A stretch of DNA of 64,000 nt from Flaveria trinervia. Its lineage: Eukaryota; Streptophyta; Magnoliopsida; Asterales; Asteraceae. The translations under genes and the position numbers were made by a program. The DNA is taken from NCBI GenBank assembly GCA_025506515.1, contig CM046447.1, positions 87,702,852 to 87,766,851 on the forward strand, given 5' to 3'. Positions 24,557-37,007 of this stretch are shown here, in pieces; the first letter of the stretch is position 1, and every line of letters begins with the position of its first letter. The notes beneath the pieces are model-generated. The model saw only the letters and a program-made list of their open reading frames with translations. It was not told where the DNA came from and ran no database searches.

Positions 24557-25524
24557 GGTCGCGATGGATGAAGAGAGGTTACAGAGTTTTTTGAACGTTA
24601 GGTTTGAAAAGAGAAGAAAGTAAAAACTCTGAAGGTGGGATAAGGTATTTAAAGGGTAGGGTTAGAAAACGACTGAAGGTTTTGGTGTTAGTCATTAGTT
24701 GTTGAAACTACTGATGACGTGGTATTAGCTTTTAGAGGTTGGAATGACTGACCGTATTGGTGTGATCAGCAGTGTTATAAAACAACTGAAGACTTGGTTT
24801 TAACCGTCAGACGTTGAAACAGCTGAAGTCTCTGATTCAGTCATCAGTAGTTATAAAACTGCTAAAGATTTAGTCATCAGTAGTTATAAAACTACTGAAG
24901 ATTTAGTCATCAGTAGTTATAAAACTACTGAAGATTTAGTCATTAGGAGTTATAAAACTACTGAAGACAGTTTTGACTTCAGGTGATGAAACAACTGAGG
25001 ACTTGGTATTACTAAGGACTTGGTATTAGTCATCAGTAGTTGGGAAACTACTGAAGACTTTGGTTTTACCATCAGTTGTTGTAAACAAATGAAGACTTGG
25101 TGTTAGTCATCCGTAGTTGAGAAACTACTAAAGACATGGTTTTGCTTCAGTTGTTTAGAAAGATACAGCAGTTGGGAAACTACTGAAGACAAAAAGGCTC
25201 ATTAGTAGTTGTCGTCAATTCATTGCTTTTCAGCTGTTTCATACTGTCCTCAACACGTACTCATCGGACGTTTTCATCTGTTTGTAGATGTTTCATAGGA
25301 CATCAGTACGTATTTGTATTTCTGACAACAGTAGTTGTAGCTACATCAGCTGTTGTAACTACATCAATTGTTTTAACAAATAAAGTACCTGAGTACTGAG
25401 AAGTTAAGCTCTAGTAGTTTAAAGAAAACTTCCGGAGAGAAAATAACGTCAGTACTTATATATATGACAATAATAAACTAATGATCATCAGTACTTGTGA
25501 GCTGAGATCACCAGTAGTTGTCAC
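24557..25524 (-). repeat. L1 spacer with tandem hairpin repeats
   Basis: The same hairpin words as in L2. At about 24839-24965 units of roughly 38 bp, each with AGTTATAAAACTACTGAAGA, repeat in tandem. The arrangement between pol end and extra ORF matches L2. Confidence 0.75.
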
Positions 25525-26367
25525 TTATTCTAGCTGCAACATACCAAGCCTTAACACTAGGTTTTGGAAAGTTGTGCTATCCAAGGGCTTAGTGAAAATG
25601 TCTGCAAGCTCATCTGCACTAGGAACAAATTTTGGATCAATCAGACCTTTTTTAAAACAATCTCTAATAAAATGGTGTCTGATAGTTTGGTGAGCAATTT
25701 TTCGTTTCTGTTCTATCTCTCTCTCAAATGTGAGCAATTTTCCATGGAGTTGGGTGAGAGATAGTTTGTCCAAATTTGCACTGGAGCGTAGGACAATAGT
25801 ATATGTGTCCCATTTCTCAGGCAGTGATCTGAGAAATCTGTTATTCATCTGGCTGTTTGTGTACTCATGTTTGACCATTTTTAATTCAGAGATCAAACAA
25901 GAGAACCGCTCAAACTGTTGAGTCAGTGTCTCACCCTTCCTATGAGAGAATGTCTCATATTGTTGGGCAAGGATTTCTCTATTATTTGCCAAGACCTCAT
26001 CTGTTCCTCCAAATTGTTCTTTCAAGGCATTCCAGAGGTCATGGGCAGTTTCATAATGCATTAGCCTAGAATAGATTTCATTGGGCAGTGCCATAGCCAG
26101 AATTCCATGGGCTTTTGCATCAATCTCAAACAATTTCTTATCCTCATCTGAGTATTGCTTCCTCCTCTTCGGAACCATTTGATTGGTTTCCGGGTTATTC
26201 ACCATAGGCTTGTGTGGACCATGTACCACTAATGTCCAACAACCTGAGCTGTTAACAGACAGGTGATGGAGCATTCATCGTTGCCATATGTTATACTCAT
26301 TCCTAACCAGCATCGGGGGCTTGGTTGAGGAACCAGTATTGTGAGGATCATTGGAAGGAGTAGTCAT
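25525..26367 (-). pseudogene. gag: L1 gag fused to the C-terminus of pol (internal deletion)
   Basis: The gag begins at 26367 (MTTPSNDPHN) and has a TGA stop near 26275, where L2 has an Arg codon. From 26274 it stays open as a copia gag core with ALPNEIYS and ALKEQFGG, up to EREIEQKRK. It then jumps in frame (about 25690-25715) to IRHHFIRDCF and ends LADIFTKPLD...LQLE at 25525, which is the very end of RNase H/pol. The zinc fingers, protease, integrase, RT and most of RNase H are gone. The join keeps the reading frame, so it could be a simple deletion between short matches or a selected small product. I favour a simple deletion. Confidence 0.85.
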
Positions 26368-26584
26368 TTTAGGTCCAAATACAATTTAATTCAAGCTTTT
26401 AAAAGATTTTACACAGACCACAACAGACTCAATGAAAACCAAGAATAAATCTCAGGATGAATGACCAAAAACACAGAAAATTCAATCTCTATAACCGTTT
26501 CTTGCAAAAATGCTAATTCAATCAGACTTGGATCTTGGATAGCAGTTTCAATGATCAATTATTAGATCGATCAATGATGAACCT

Positions 26585-26596
26585 GCTCTGATACCA
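26585..26596 (-). other. L1 tRNA-iMet primer-binding site
   Basis: TGGTATCAGAGC on the minus strand, next to the right-hand LTR at 26599; same spacing as in L2. Confidence 0.92.
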
Positions 26597-26598
26597 TT

Positions 26599-27518
26599 TG
26601 ACAGGATCAGTGATCTCAAGTCTGATGGATTAGAGTGTAACGCAGCGGAATAAGAACAAGAATTAGACAAATTATAGCAAGAATTTGATATTCGTATGCT
26701 TTAAGAACAAATACGGTTGTAAAGAGAGAATAGATTTCTATGAGAAGGAATGTTTCAATAATATCAAATATTTCTGCTCAATCATTCACTGATTACAATT
26801 AGGTTGACACTCCTTATATAGAGTGCAATCACTGCTGATATCACGGGATAGTGACATCTGGCAGATTTGTTACAAAAATAACTAAACTTAACAAACTACT
26901 GAAATGTTCACAACTACTGAGAACATATCAGAGTGCTAAGTATAAAACATAAAACTACTGATATGAAACTACTGAAACTACAACGACTGAAGAACAAGCT
27001 CTTCAGTCGTTTTACAAAACTACTGAAAAGAAAAACATAAAACTACTGAAAAGAAAACCGTCACAACTACTGAAGAATACCTCTTCAGCTGTTGTGACAA
27101 CGACTGATACTTGGTCTTCAGCACTTGTCTTCAGACTTTGTCTTCAGCACTTGTGTCTTCAGACTTTGTCTTCAGCACTTGTGTCTTCAGACTTTGTCTT
27201 CAGCACTTGTCTTCAGACTTTGTCTTCAGCACTTGTGTCTTCAGACTTTGTCTTCAGCACTTGTGTCTTCAGACTTTGTCTTCAGCACTTGTCTTCAGAC
27301 TTTGTCTTCAGCACTTGTCTTCAGACTTTGTCTTCAGCACTTGTGTCTTCAGACTTTGTCTTCAGCACTTGTGTCTTCAGCACTTGTCTTCAGACTTTGT
27401 CTTCAGCACTTGTGTCTTCAGACTTTGTCTTCAGCTGTTGTGGACTTCAGCAGTTGTTGTGACGTCTGTGGGACTTAAGGTTTTTCTGATCCGGCTCGTT
27501 GGTTCTTTTGGTCCAACA
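26599..27518 (-). repeat. L1 5' LTR
   Basis: Intact 920 bp LTR, plus strand TGACAGGATCAG...GGTCCAACA, followed by the TSD CAAAG. It matches 7688-8018 plus 20456-21018. A TATA-like TATATAAG (minus strand) lies at 26813-26820, and the CTTCAG minisatellite is at 27115-27435. Confidence 0.9.
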
Positions 27519-28664
27519 CAAAGTCACTTGCTTTAATTGTGTTAAAAAAGGCCATTTTAAACGTGAATGTGTAAAGCCCAAGAAAACAAGAAATGGAAAT
27601 CCATTTCCCACATTCAACTGTCAAGACAAACCTATGAGTGGAACTACCTCATCAAGCAAAGAGACAAAGGCCTTGACTGCTCAAGGTGACGAAGGGCAAG
27701 ACTGGACCTTCCGCTTTGTGTCTCCGAGTGAACCAAACATTGCCTGTGTTAAGGGACTTGATGATGGTTCTGCGAGTGGATGTGAGATCACAGTTGAGCA
27801 AGTACTCTCAGATACTGAAGAAGCTATGAACGCGGTACACCACTTGGTTGAGGAAGATCTAAGAGCAACAAGTTCAGAATCTCCAGCATCCGAAGAGTCT
27901 AACTCTACATTGATGGCTGATTCAACCGATTCCTCACAGGTAAGTACTAAAGACCAACTGTTTGAAAAACATGCTTGTGATGAATGTAATAAATTTAGAG
28001 AAAGCATTGATTTGAAATTTTCTAGATTATTAGACCACAATGATAACTTAGTAAATGATTTACAACTGTGCACTGAAGCTAATCATATATTAAAACAAAA
28101 TGAGTGCAGTTACAAAGAAAAAATAGAACTTTTCGGTAAACAACTAAGAGAAACCGAGGTTGTTGCTTTCAATCAAGCAAATAATATAAAATTTTATTTA
28201 AATTCTTTGGAAGAAACAAAGAAAGAAAAAGTAGTTTTAGAAGTTGAAGTTAATTCTTTAAAACAAAACTGCATAGTTGGACCAGTTCTTCTCACATAGT
28301 TTAACACTTGGTGAAAGAACGAAATAATGGGGAAGGGTTGGGTTACAAAGTAGTTCCACCACCACATGAGATCCTGTTGAATGCTAAATGTAGACCTATA
28401 AATAACAACCCAGTAAAGGATCATGTGGTGTCCACTCCTCTGGTTAGTGATTCTTATTTGACAAGTAAACCTATGATGGAAAGCACTAAACAAAATGAGT
28501 CTACTTTGGAAACAAAAGGAAAGATGCCTACTGTAAATTTGGATGATAATTTTGAAAAGGTTAATGTAAGGTCAGGTTCACACATGTCTTCTTCTGAACC
28601 CAAAATGACTAAACCAATTAACCAAGCCCGTGTTACACGTCAAAGTCCAAATAAACTAAAGGCT
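27519..28664 (+). pseudogene. gag: E0 gag, middle part with zinc knuckle
   Basis: Resumes the gag cut at 7687. A CCHC zinc knuckle CFNCVKKGHFKREC (27531-27572), which would bind the RNA, opens the segment. An acidic, Ser-rich region follows, then a coiled coil-like run rich in Glu, Asn and Lys (about 27960-28290). A stop and frame change near 28300 lead into a second open piece (28308-28664). The solo gypsy LTR inserted at 28665 splits the frame; the gag resumes at 30583 with a Lys-Asp-Val run. Context is certain, but the exact gag C-terminus is not. Confidence 0.8.
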
Positions 28665-30582
28665 TGTAACACCCGGTTATTTATTTATTTTGAAGCCGAC
28701 GAAAGAAGAAAAAAAAAAAGAAATAAAGTCCAAAGTCGAGGGACCAAACTCACCAACGAGAGAAAGTTGGGTGAGTGGGGGTATTTAAAGGGAGAGGGCA
28801 GCCCTTACCCTCTCCCCACACCCAAAATTCTGCCACATAGAGGAAGAGAAGAGAGAAAGGGAGAAAGAGAGAAAAAGGTTGGGTCGGGTGGATTCAAGTG
28901 TGTAAAATCGTCGTGTAGTGGGTCCAAACGAAGCTCTACTTCTCGGTGTTGATTGTGTGAGTTCTAGGACCCTTCTTTTAAATGTTTTGGTCATTTTAGG
29001 GCTGTAACACATCTGAAAACTTGTTTTTGTATGTGTGTGTGTTTGACCCATTTGTATGTGTTTGCGTGTGATGCGTTTGGAGTTTGTTTCTGAGCTTGTG
29101 CGTGCTTGAATGGTGTTGTGGTATGCATTCCTAAGGTTTAGGATGGTTGATTTGGGCTAAGAATGGGTTTGGATGAGCTTGGAGGTCGAAAATGGCAGAT
29201 TGGGTTCGGGATGAACTGCATTCTGCATCAGCTAGGGCTAGGCGACCGAATGGAGGCCATACGGCCGATTGAGGTGCGATTGAGGTTGATTCGTATGAAT
29301 GAGGGTTCATTCGCATGATTGAGGGTTCATTCTCACGACTGAGAGCCCATTCGCATAAATGCTCATCCGCATTAGGTCCATCCGCATTAGTTCCATTCGC
29401 ATGGAACTCATCCACATTGGGTTCATCCGCATTAGGTCCATTCGCATGGGTGTTCATTCTCATAGGTGTTCATCCGCATTGGTCCATTCACATGATGTTC
29501 AATCACATGGAAGGCCATGCGACTGAAGGGTGTCCATCGCCCAAGTAGGGCTTGTGCACTCGGGAAAACGTAGTTTATGTTCTGACTTTCGGGGGAAAAT
29601 GCAGATGTAAGTTGTGACGTGGGAGGTTCCCGTAAGTTTACGTAAGATGACTTTTGAGGTCTTAGAGGCCATGCTGGGCATGATGTTGTTACATGATTAT
29701 GCATGATGTATGTTATGTATGTATGATGTTGCCCTGTATGATGATAATGACTATGTATGTTATGTTCCTTGTTATGACGTATGTTTATCTTTCTCGTGGC
29801 TTTGTGTTGAATGTTAATGAATGAAATGAAAGTATTATGTAACGTAAAGTGAAAGATAATGAAAGAGGAACATGAAGGAAGAATGCATGCATTAATAAAT
29901 GATAAAAGAATTGAAAGGCTTGCAAGCAATTGTATGGAAGGGACAGGCCATTAAAAGGTGTTAGCCCAACGGTGTGCGGGTTCGCTACCCCGGGAGAATG
30001 CATATTGGGGTCTTTCTTTGTGATCGACCATTGTATAGAACCTCTACAGCTTACCCCGGTACTGCGGCACCATGTATAGCTGTCTATTTATAGACTTCGG
30101 CCCAATAGCCATATAGTTTGGGGTGTAGCATATGGTATTGGTACGGAAGATATGAAAAGTGAAAGAAAGAACGAATAATGAAGATAATAATGATATTATC
30201 TATGTGTACGTATGATGTATGATCACATGAAAGTAAAGTACGGTTTTAACGAAAGAAAAGTATGTTTTATTATAAAACTAGAACTCACTCAGCAACGCTG
30301 ACTTTTATGTGTTTCCAGTTGGCAGGTAATGTTGCTGAGGATGGCATGAGGTGGCTACTCAGCTCTTTTGGATGGCATCCATTTTTATAATTCTTTTGTG
30401 ATGTAATGCAACATGTGTTTTCTAATTTGTTAACAATGTATTATTTTGCAAAAGCTATTATATTGAAATGGATGTTTTGTTTAAATGTTTCCGCTGCAAT
30501 ATTTTTATGTAATATGATGAAAATATATGTTTTATGTACAATGATTTACCAGCTGTAAGCGTCCCAGGAACGGGGCCTTACA
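28665..30582 (+). mobile_element. Solo LTR, Tekay-like gypsy family, inside the E0 gag
   Basis: Starts TGTAACACCCGGTTATTT and ends CGGGGCCTTACA, the same ends as the LTRs at 43821-48568 and 51807-57176. There is no internal coding region or second LTR nearby, so it is a solo LTR left by recombination. The flanks show only a short possible duplication (GCT on both sides), so the TSD is degraded. It carries a CATCCGCATT / CATTCGCATG word array (about 29290-29520) and the conserved 3' block CTCAGCAACGCTGAC (about 30297). Confidence 0.82.
28782..28789 (+). promoter_or_regulatory. TATA-like box of the gypsy solo LTR
   Basis: TATTTAAA precedes a conserved GGCAGCCC block that is also found downstream of TATAAGA in the related LTR at 43944. 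The position about 120 bp into the LTR is shared by the two copies. Confidence 0.45.
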
Positions 30583-31094
30583 GCTAAAGATGTTAAAAAT
30601 GTTCAAACAATGAATTTTGTTAAAGAAGGAGAAACATCTAAACGAGAAGTGACTAAACCCAACCAGACTCATGCTGCACCTGTATCACACTCAACCCCAC
30701 ATAAACAGTTTTCTTAACATGTGGAAGGGAGATCATGCTACGGTTGTGAAAAAAGAAGACATATTTTTTCTAATTGTCCTTATGATCAGACTCCCAAAAA
30801 GAAAATTGAACTTAATGATACAAAACAAAGTTTCTCTACAAGGAGTTCTATTACTCCTCCTAAAAGAACTAATGAACCTAAAGTTCAAACTATAAGCCAG
30901 TCGTCTGTTTATCACAAACATGCCTTACACAAAACTGGCTTATGGAAAGAAAAGTCAAATAAGGTGTCTGATAATGAGAACAATAAGAAGAACGATATGC
31001 CCTCATCCTCAAGTGGACAGTGGGTTGAGTTTATGATGTGTGATTTCTCTGGGTCACCCAAGCCAGTTAAGGCTTGGCTCCCAAACCTAAACTG
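30583..31094 (+). pseudogene. gag: E0 gag, C-terminal part with second zinc finger
   Basis: After the solo LTR the gag continues in frame to a stop at about 30716. It then carries a second Cys/His finger CYGCEKRRHIFSNC (about 30739-30780) and a Lys/Asn/Ser-rich tail to a stop at 31093-31095. A second finger in the C-terminal half parallels the L2 gag. The short gap to the protease fits a gag-pol junction in this family. Confidence 0.75.
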
Positions 31095-31104
31095 ATAATT
31101 TCCT

Positions 31105-34100
31105 TTGAATGTGCAGGGTGACCGCTATAGTGCTATCACAAATACCTGGATTGTTGATAGTGGGGAGTCTAGGCACATGACCGGGAACTTGTCTCTCCTT
31201 TTCAATGTCAAACAAATCAAAGGAGGACATGTATCATTTGCTGGGAATAAAAGAGGATATATCACTGCTCAGGGCGAAGTGGGAAACCAGAAAGTCAAGT
31301 TTGGTAAGGTCAACTACGTTTAACAACCACAGATAAACTTGCTATCAGTCTCCCAGATCTGTGACAAGGGCTTCAAAGTTGTGTTTGACAACAAGAAGTG
31401 CTATGTGTTGAAAAAGGATTACGTTATCCTGGAGGACAAAGTCTAAATGTCAGCTTCAAGATATAACGAGTTATATGTCTTGGATCTATCAAAAGCCTCC
31501 ACAACTGATCAGAAAGTTCAATGCTTCTTGTCAAAGGCAACAGAGAGGGGCTCAATCTCCTGGCATAGGAGAATGGGACGCATAAATCCATGGAAGATGA
31601 TCACTTGATACAGAATGATCTAGTGAATAGAGTGAATGTCAAGAACTTCCAGCTTCCGGATTTTTGTGTAGCATGTAAGAAAGGCAAACAGACCAAGAAG
31701 TCTCACAAGGGAAAGAAAGTTAATTCCATTGACTTGCCTCTCGAGCTTCTACACATGGATCTGTTTGGTCCTGTTAGCACTAAAAGTATTGCTGGTGATT
31801 TGTACTACTATGTAGTTACGGATGATTACTCAAGATTTTCTTGGGTGATGTTTCTGAAATCCAAATCAGAGACATTTGATTCATTCAAACAGCTAGTAAC
31901 TACTTTGGAATCACTTTACAAGCTGAAAGTGAGACAGATTTGATCAGACAACAGCATAGAGTTCAAGAACCAGTGGATGGAGGAGAATTGTAAAGAAAAA
32001 GGGATTGTACATCAATTTAGGTCTGCCTACACCCCACAGATGAATGGTGTTGCTGAGCGAAAGAATCGAAGCTTGATAGAGACAGCAAGAACGATGCTAG
32101 CTGACTCAAAACTGCCTATCCAATTTTGGAACGAGGCAGTGGCCAATGCATGTTACACCCTCAATCGGGTCTTGGTGGTCAAACATCATAGTAAAACATG
32201 TTATGAGTTTCTCCAGCGATGTAAACCTAACCTAAAGTATCTTTAACCATTTGGTGCACCATGTACGCTCCTGTAGAAAACTCAGTCCGGGAAGTTCAGT
32301 GAGAAGGCTGAAGAAGGGATCTTTCTCGGCTACAATATACCAGACAAGAGAGTTTATAACAACTCAACGGATCAGGTAGAAGTGTGGTGCAATGTTGATG
32401 TTCAGAGATACATCACCCCTTTGCTGGAAAGGGACCTTCATTCTTTTTCAACTATGATGGATTCTTTAAGTCCTTCAACATATCTCTCTCCCTTCCTGAT
32501 GATGAGTTAACGACCAGAATGATGTCCGATGTCCTTGACACACCTCCACTAGACTCGACAGCATCAACTCCATAAGGTGAATCTTCTAATCCTTTAGGGG
32601 GAGCACTTGATGTAAGCGATTCCTCCTCTGATGATGAAGAAGTGGAAACTAAACATGTGGACTGGGGGAAACAGGTTCCTACCAATGAAAGTACACAAGC
32701 ATCAAATTCCGATGCCTCTGACATTTCAGAACCCCACACTCCAACAGCTATAGATCATGAACCTGAGTTTAACACTCTGGATAATGTGGTGGCTGTTCTA
32801 GCAACTCCCGGATCTCGGCTAAATGTTTATCATTCCTCGGACAATGTCATTGGGGATGCTAGATCGGGAGTACAGACTAGAAATCAGCTATACACGGCTG
32901 ATTATGCCTCGGTAATGGAAAAGGGATACCTTCATGATGGCATATATCGATGTTTTATGTCTCAATTTGAGTCAAAATACATTAGTGAAGTGTTAAATGA
33001 TGAGGCATGGGTCAGTGCAATGCAAGAAGAACTCCTACAGTTCAAGAAATTAAGAGTGTGGACCCTTATGGACAAACCAAAAGGTGCTAAGGTGATTGGC
33101 ACTAAATGGGTACTGAAATGCAAGAAAGATGACCAAGGGGTAATAATCAGGAATAAGGCCCGACTTGTAGTTTAAGGATTTCGACAAGTCCAAGGCATAG
33201 ATTATAATGAAGTGTTTGCACCAGTGGCAAGGATGGAAGCAATACGTATATTTCTAGCTTATGCATCCTACATGAAGATCAAAGTCTATCAACTAGATGT
33301 CAAGAGTGCGTTCCTTCATGGTGAAATCTGTGAGATGGTGTATGTCAGTCAACCCAAAGGATTTGAGGATCTTTATCATCAGGACAGAGTTTACAAGCTG
33401 GATACAGCTCTCTACGGACTCCATCAAGCCCCTAGAGCATGGTATGAGAAACTCTCAACTCATCTGGTGAAACACGGTTTTCGCAGAGGAGTTATTGACT
33501 ACACTGTTCATCAAAGAAAAAGATGGCGACTTACTGTTGTATAGATTTATGTTGATGACATAATCTTCTGTTCTAAAAACAAAGAGTTATGTAAAGAATT
33601 TTAATATGTAATGAAGGCATAATTTGAAATGAGTGTCATGGGAGAGATGAAGTTCTTTCTCGGGTTACAGGTGGATCAGACACCAAAGGGAATATTTCTA
33701 CATCAGACCAAGTATGTAGGCGATATCCTCAGTCGGTTCGATATGGAGAATGCTTCTACAACTGGAACTCCACTTGCTACAAATCATGACGTGGCACCCG
33801 ACGGAAATGGTGATCTGGTTGATGCCACTATGGACAGAGGAATGATCGGATCTCTCATGTACCTCACAACCTCACGACCTGATATCATGTACGCAACGTG
33901 TCTTTGTTCCAAATATCAGGCAAAACACAAAAGTCAACCATCTCATAGGAGTCAAAAGGATTTTTCATTATCTGAAGGGTACTCGAACACACGGGTTGTG
34001 GTATCCTCATGACGATGACTTTGAGCTTACAACGTATAGTGACTCGGATTATGGCGGTTGCAAAATGAATTACAAGTCAACATCAGCAGGATGTCAGTTC

Positions 34101-34463
34101 TTTGGTAGACGGTTAGTCATCTGGCAATGTAAGAAGCAGACTTCCGTTGCTCTGTTAACATGTGAAGCTGAATACGTTGTTGCTGCAAGTTGCTGTTCAC
34201 AAATCATTTTGATTTAACAGCAAATGTGTGACTACGGTTTGAAATTTTCGAACACTCCTATTTTTGTTGATAATTCTGCTGCTATTGCCGTAACAAAAAA
34301 TCCGGTCCAACACCCTAAAACTAAACACATCGGTATTAAATATCAATTTATACGTGACTATTTTGAAAAGCACTTAATCGATGTGGTTAAAATTATACGG
34401 ATTTTCAACGCGCCGACCTCTACACTAAAGCATTTGATAAACATAGGTTTTTATATATGTTAG
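31105..34463 (+). pseudogene. pol: E0 pol: protease, integrase, RT, RNase H (broken)
   Basis: Ty1/copia order is kept. Protease motif IVDSGESRHMTG at about 31150-31185; GAG-pre-integrase SWHRRMGRI near 31558; integrase core with HMDLFGPV (about 31751), a SDN motif directly after a TGA stop (31940-31942), and GVAERKN near 32050. RT has GTKWVLKCKKDDQG, LDVKSAFLHGE, LYGLHQAPRAWYE and the catalytic IYVDDIIF just after a TAG (33542-33544). RNase H has YSDSDYGGCKMNYKSTSAG and CEAEYVVAAS. At least eight stops or frame changes interrupt it, many being CGA/CAG to TGA/TAG changes as expected from 5-methylcytosine decay. It is older than L1 and L2. Confidence 0.85.
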
Positions 34464-37007
34464 AGGTCAATGGCGTGAAAAAGAAAAGTGAAGTTCCAGA
34501 AGACGAGAGTTTGTAGTTCGACTTGTGTAGTTAAATTTTATTTTATTTTATTTTATTTTTACTTATTTTTCTGTCTATTAAAAATCCTAAAACACAAAAT
34601 ATTTTCGGTTTTAGAGTTTTAAGGGGAGAATAGGTTAAATTAGTATAAATTCATGCAGTATTTAATTACTTAAAAAAACGAGGGAGGAGGACAACTTAGC
34701 TGAAAGAAATGAAATGAAATCAGTGATTCTGATTCAACGTTTATGGAAAATGATAGTTACAGGGAACATATTGTTTGGGACTTTAAAAGATTTTAAATGA
34801 TTAAGATGTAAAATTCAAAGTATAAGTCTGAGCAGTCTAAGCAAAATAAAGGGAAAAATGATAGTAAAACTAGTATGCTACTGAGGTAACATAGAGAAAG
34901 TAGACCTAGAGGTTGTTATTTCATTATATATGTGTCGGTAGATTCAACACAATAGATGAGTAGACCTCATTGGTGGTTTGAAATCCAACTAAGTTGTTCA
35001 ACTTGCTGTGTGTTCCTATCTTATCCCTGGTTAACACAATCATCGCAGTTCCAATAAGGGGTGAAGAGCAAAATAAACGCCACAAATGTGTGCGGACGAC
35101 CATAAAAATGAGCAAAGCACATGGCAAAATGCTAAATGCAATCAAGCTAATAACTTATGTGTTGGTGCGTATATGCAAAAGAAAAATAAATGTTCTAACA
35201 AGAAGATAGGTTGTGTGCCTCTCTGTTGTGCGGTGGCACTGACCTGAGGATAAGCATAATCTAAATATTCTAGAATTCATTGTTGGTTACGCCTCTCTGC
35301 TGTGCGATGGCACTGACCTGAGGCTTGGCATCTCTTTGAAAGCTCTTAGAATAGTCTCTTCTTGAAATATAGCCGTAGACCGCTCAAAAAGCTACTGAGG
35401 AATGTTGATTACCATATAAGTGTGGGATCCACAAATGCTCGTTGAAATAATTAAACCGTAACTCATCACCAATGTATGTCAAAAATCTGTGTTTGGATTT
35501 AAGAGGACAAGTATACTGACAATCATCGTGAGCTGCAGTTCTTGAAAGTCAAAATCATTGTATGCATCTTATAGCTCTAGTATGATTTCCTAAAATTGCA
35601 ATTGACTCTTGGTCAAAACAAGAATCTAGCATCAAAATGGTTTATTAAAATGTCCCAAATGATTTGATATACCTGTATGATTCCATAATGAATCTCTCCA
35701 GAAATGATCAAATTAACTTGAAACGGTGTTGTCCAGGAAGATAAATCGGTTAGACGCTCTTCTAAAAGATTTCAATCCATCTCCAATCAAAAATACAAAA
35801 ATATATCTTGTTTTGTTTTTATTTCAAGTGTTTTTATTTTTTACTTATTTTTTAGGTAAATGTCGGACTATACATCTGGATTCAATTTGTGAATCACTCA
35901 CTAAAAGTGGTCACGTCTGGGGTGACCAATCGGGTTTTTTTTTTGAATTAAAAGGATCACGTCTGAGGTGATCAAACAGTTTTTCAATTAAAAGGTCATG
36001 TCTAAGATGATCACCGGTCATAACGTCTTATCAATAGTTAAACGTGTATGTTTGAATGTGAAAGAGGTCAAACCCATAAGTATGAGCCAGTCGTACGATT
36101 GAACCATAAGTATGAACCAGTTGCACGATTGGATCATAAGCATGTAGCAATCCATGTGATTGGATCATCAGAATGAACCAATCACACGAATGGATGAGGC
36201 CGTATGAGCCAGTCGCACGACTAAACCCTAGTCACATGACTAAAGCATGAGTATGAGCTCAGTCGGACGACTGAAGCATGAGTATGGGCTCAGTCGCACG
36301 ACTGAGCAGGCGTATGGGTCTTCGTACGATTGAACATTAAAACATTATAAAAGGAGGAGTGAGTCAGTCGCATTTCTCAGCACCCCCCTAAATCCTTCAA
36401 ACACAACTCATACGCAGACACTCTGCCAAAATTTCTTCTCGCCTTGATTTATTGCTGATTGTGTTACTAACTAATCCATTATTTATCTACAGGTACTTAG
36501 TGACTGAAATCGAACAAAATGCTCGGTGTAATCAAACCCTAACCGACCAAATTGGTTAAAATCAAAAAATCAGTAAAACCACTCAAATAGACCACTGAAA
36601 TGAACAAAATAGTTGATTCAAAGGACATTAGGTGCTATTTTGAGTGTTTGCGAGTCAAATGAGTCTAAACATGACGTCTAACATCAAGTTTTGACCAAGA
36701 TTCGTAGTTGGAGTGCCGAACATAGTTGTATGCGAATAGACTCTCCGAATGAACTTCAATCGCACGATTGAGCTGGGCATATGACTCAATCGCACGAATG
36801 AACCAGGCGTATGAGTTTAGTCGCACGATTGACTCATCCGCATGGCGTAGCACACGACTAAGTTCAGTCGCAAGCTCAATCACACGACTGAACTCAAACG
36901 TATGGTTCAATCGCACGATTGAACCAGACTGATCTCAAAACAGTTTAATTTGAACCGTCTTCTGTTATGCACAAATCTAATGTTTATGTGTCTTGTGTTA
37001 TAGCAAC
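34464..37007 (+). other. E0 spacer between pol and extra ORF
   Basis: 2.5 kb without convincing coding sequence. It holds two copies of a CTCTG(T/C)TGTGCGRTGGCACTGA word (about 35216-35325) and CGCACGATTGA-type arrays (about 36085-36330 and 36720-36930) like those of the E0 LTRs. Two candidate splice acceptors lie before the extra ORF. The position and length resemble the spacer ahead of the env-like ORF in Sireviruses. Confidence 0.65.
36465..36492 (+). promoter_or_regulatory. Candidate branch point and 3' splice site
   Basis: An exact TACTAAC (36465-36471) is followed 20 bases later by a T-rich stretch and TCTACAG (36486-36492). This is an ideal branch point plus acceptor. A second acceptor-like GTGTTATAG ends at 37003, four bases before the ATG of the extra ORF. 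Either could serve a spliced subgenomic mRNA; no donor was identified. Confidence 0.35.

Larger units (their letters stand above)
7688..27518 (-). mobile_element. L1: Sirevirus-like copia element nested in the E0 gag
   Basis: Its LTRs on the plus strand run TGACAGGATCAG...GGTCCAACA. They lie at 7688-8018 plus 20456-21018 (split by L2) and at 26599-27518. A perfect TSD CAAAG flanks it (7683-7687 and 27519-27523). The primer site next to the right LTR shows that it is a minus-strand element. Without L2 it is about 7.4 kb. Its internal region (21019-26598) has a gag fused directly to the end of pol, then a repeat-rich spacer and an extra ORF. Protease, integrase and RT are missing, so it would need help from a full relative such as L2 to move. 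Confidence 0.88.

Noticed and set aside
27499..27530. Start of the E0 gag piece placed inside the L1 LTR
   Set aside because: The bases before 27519 belong to the L1 LTR; the gag codons begin only at the CAAAG duplication.
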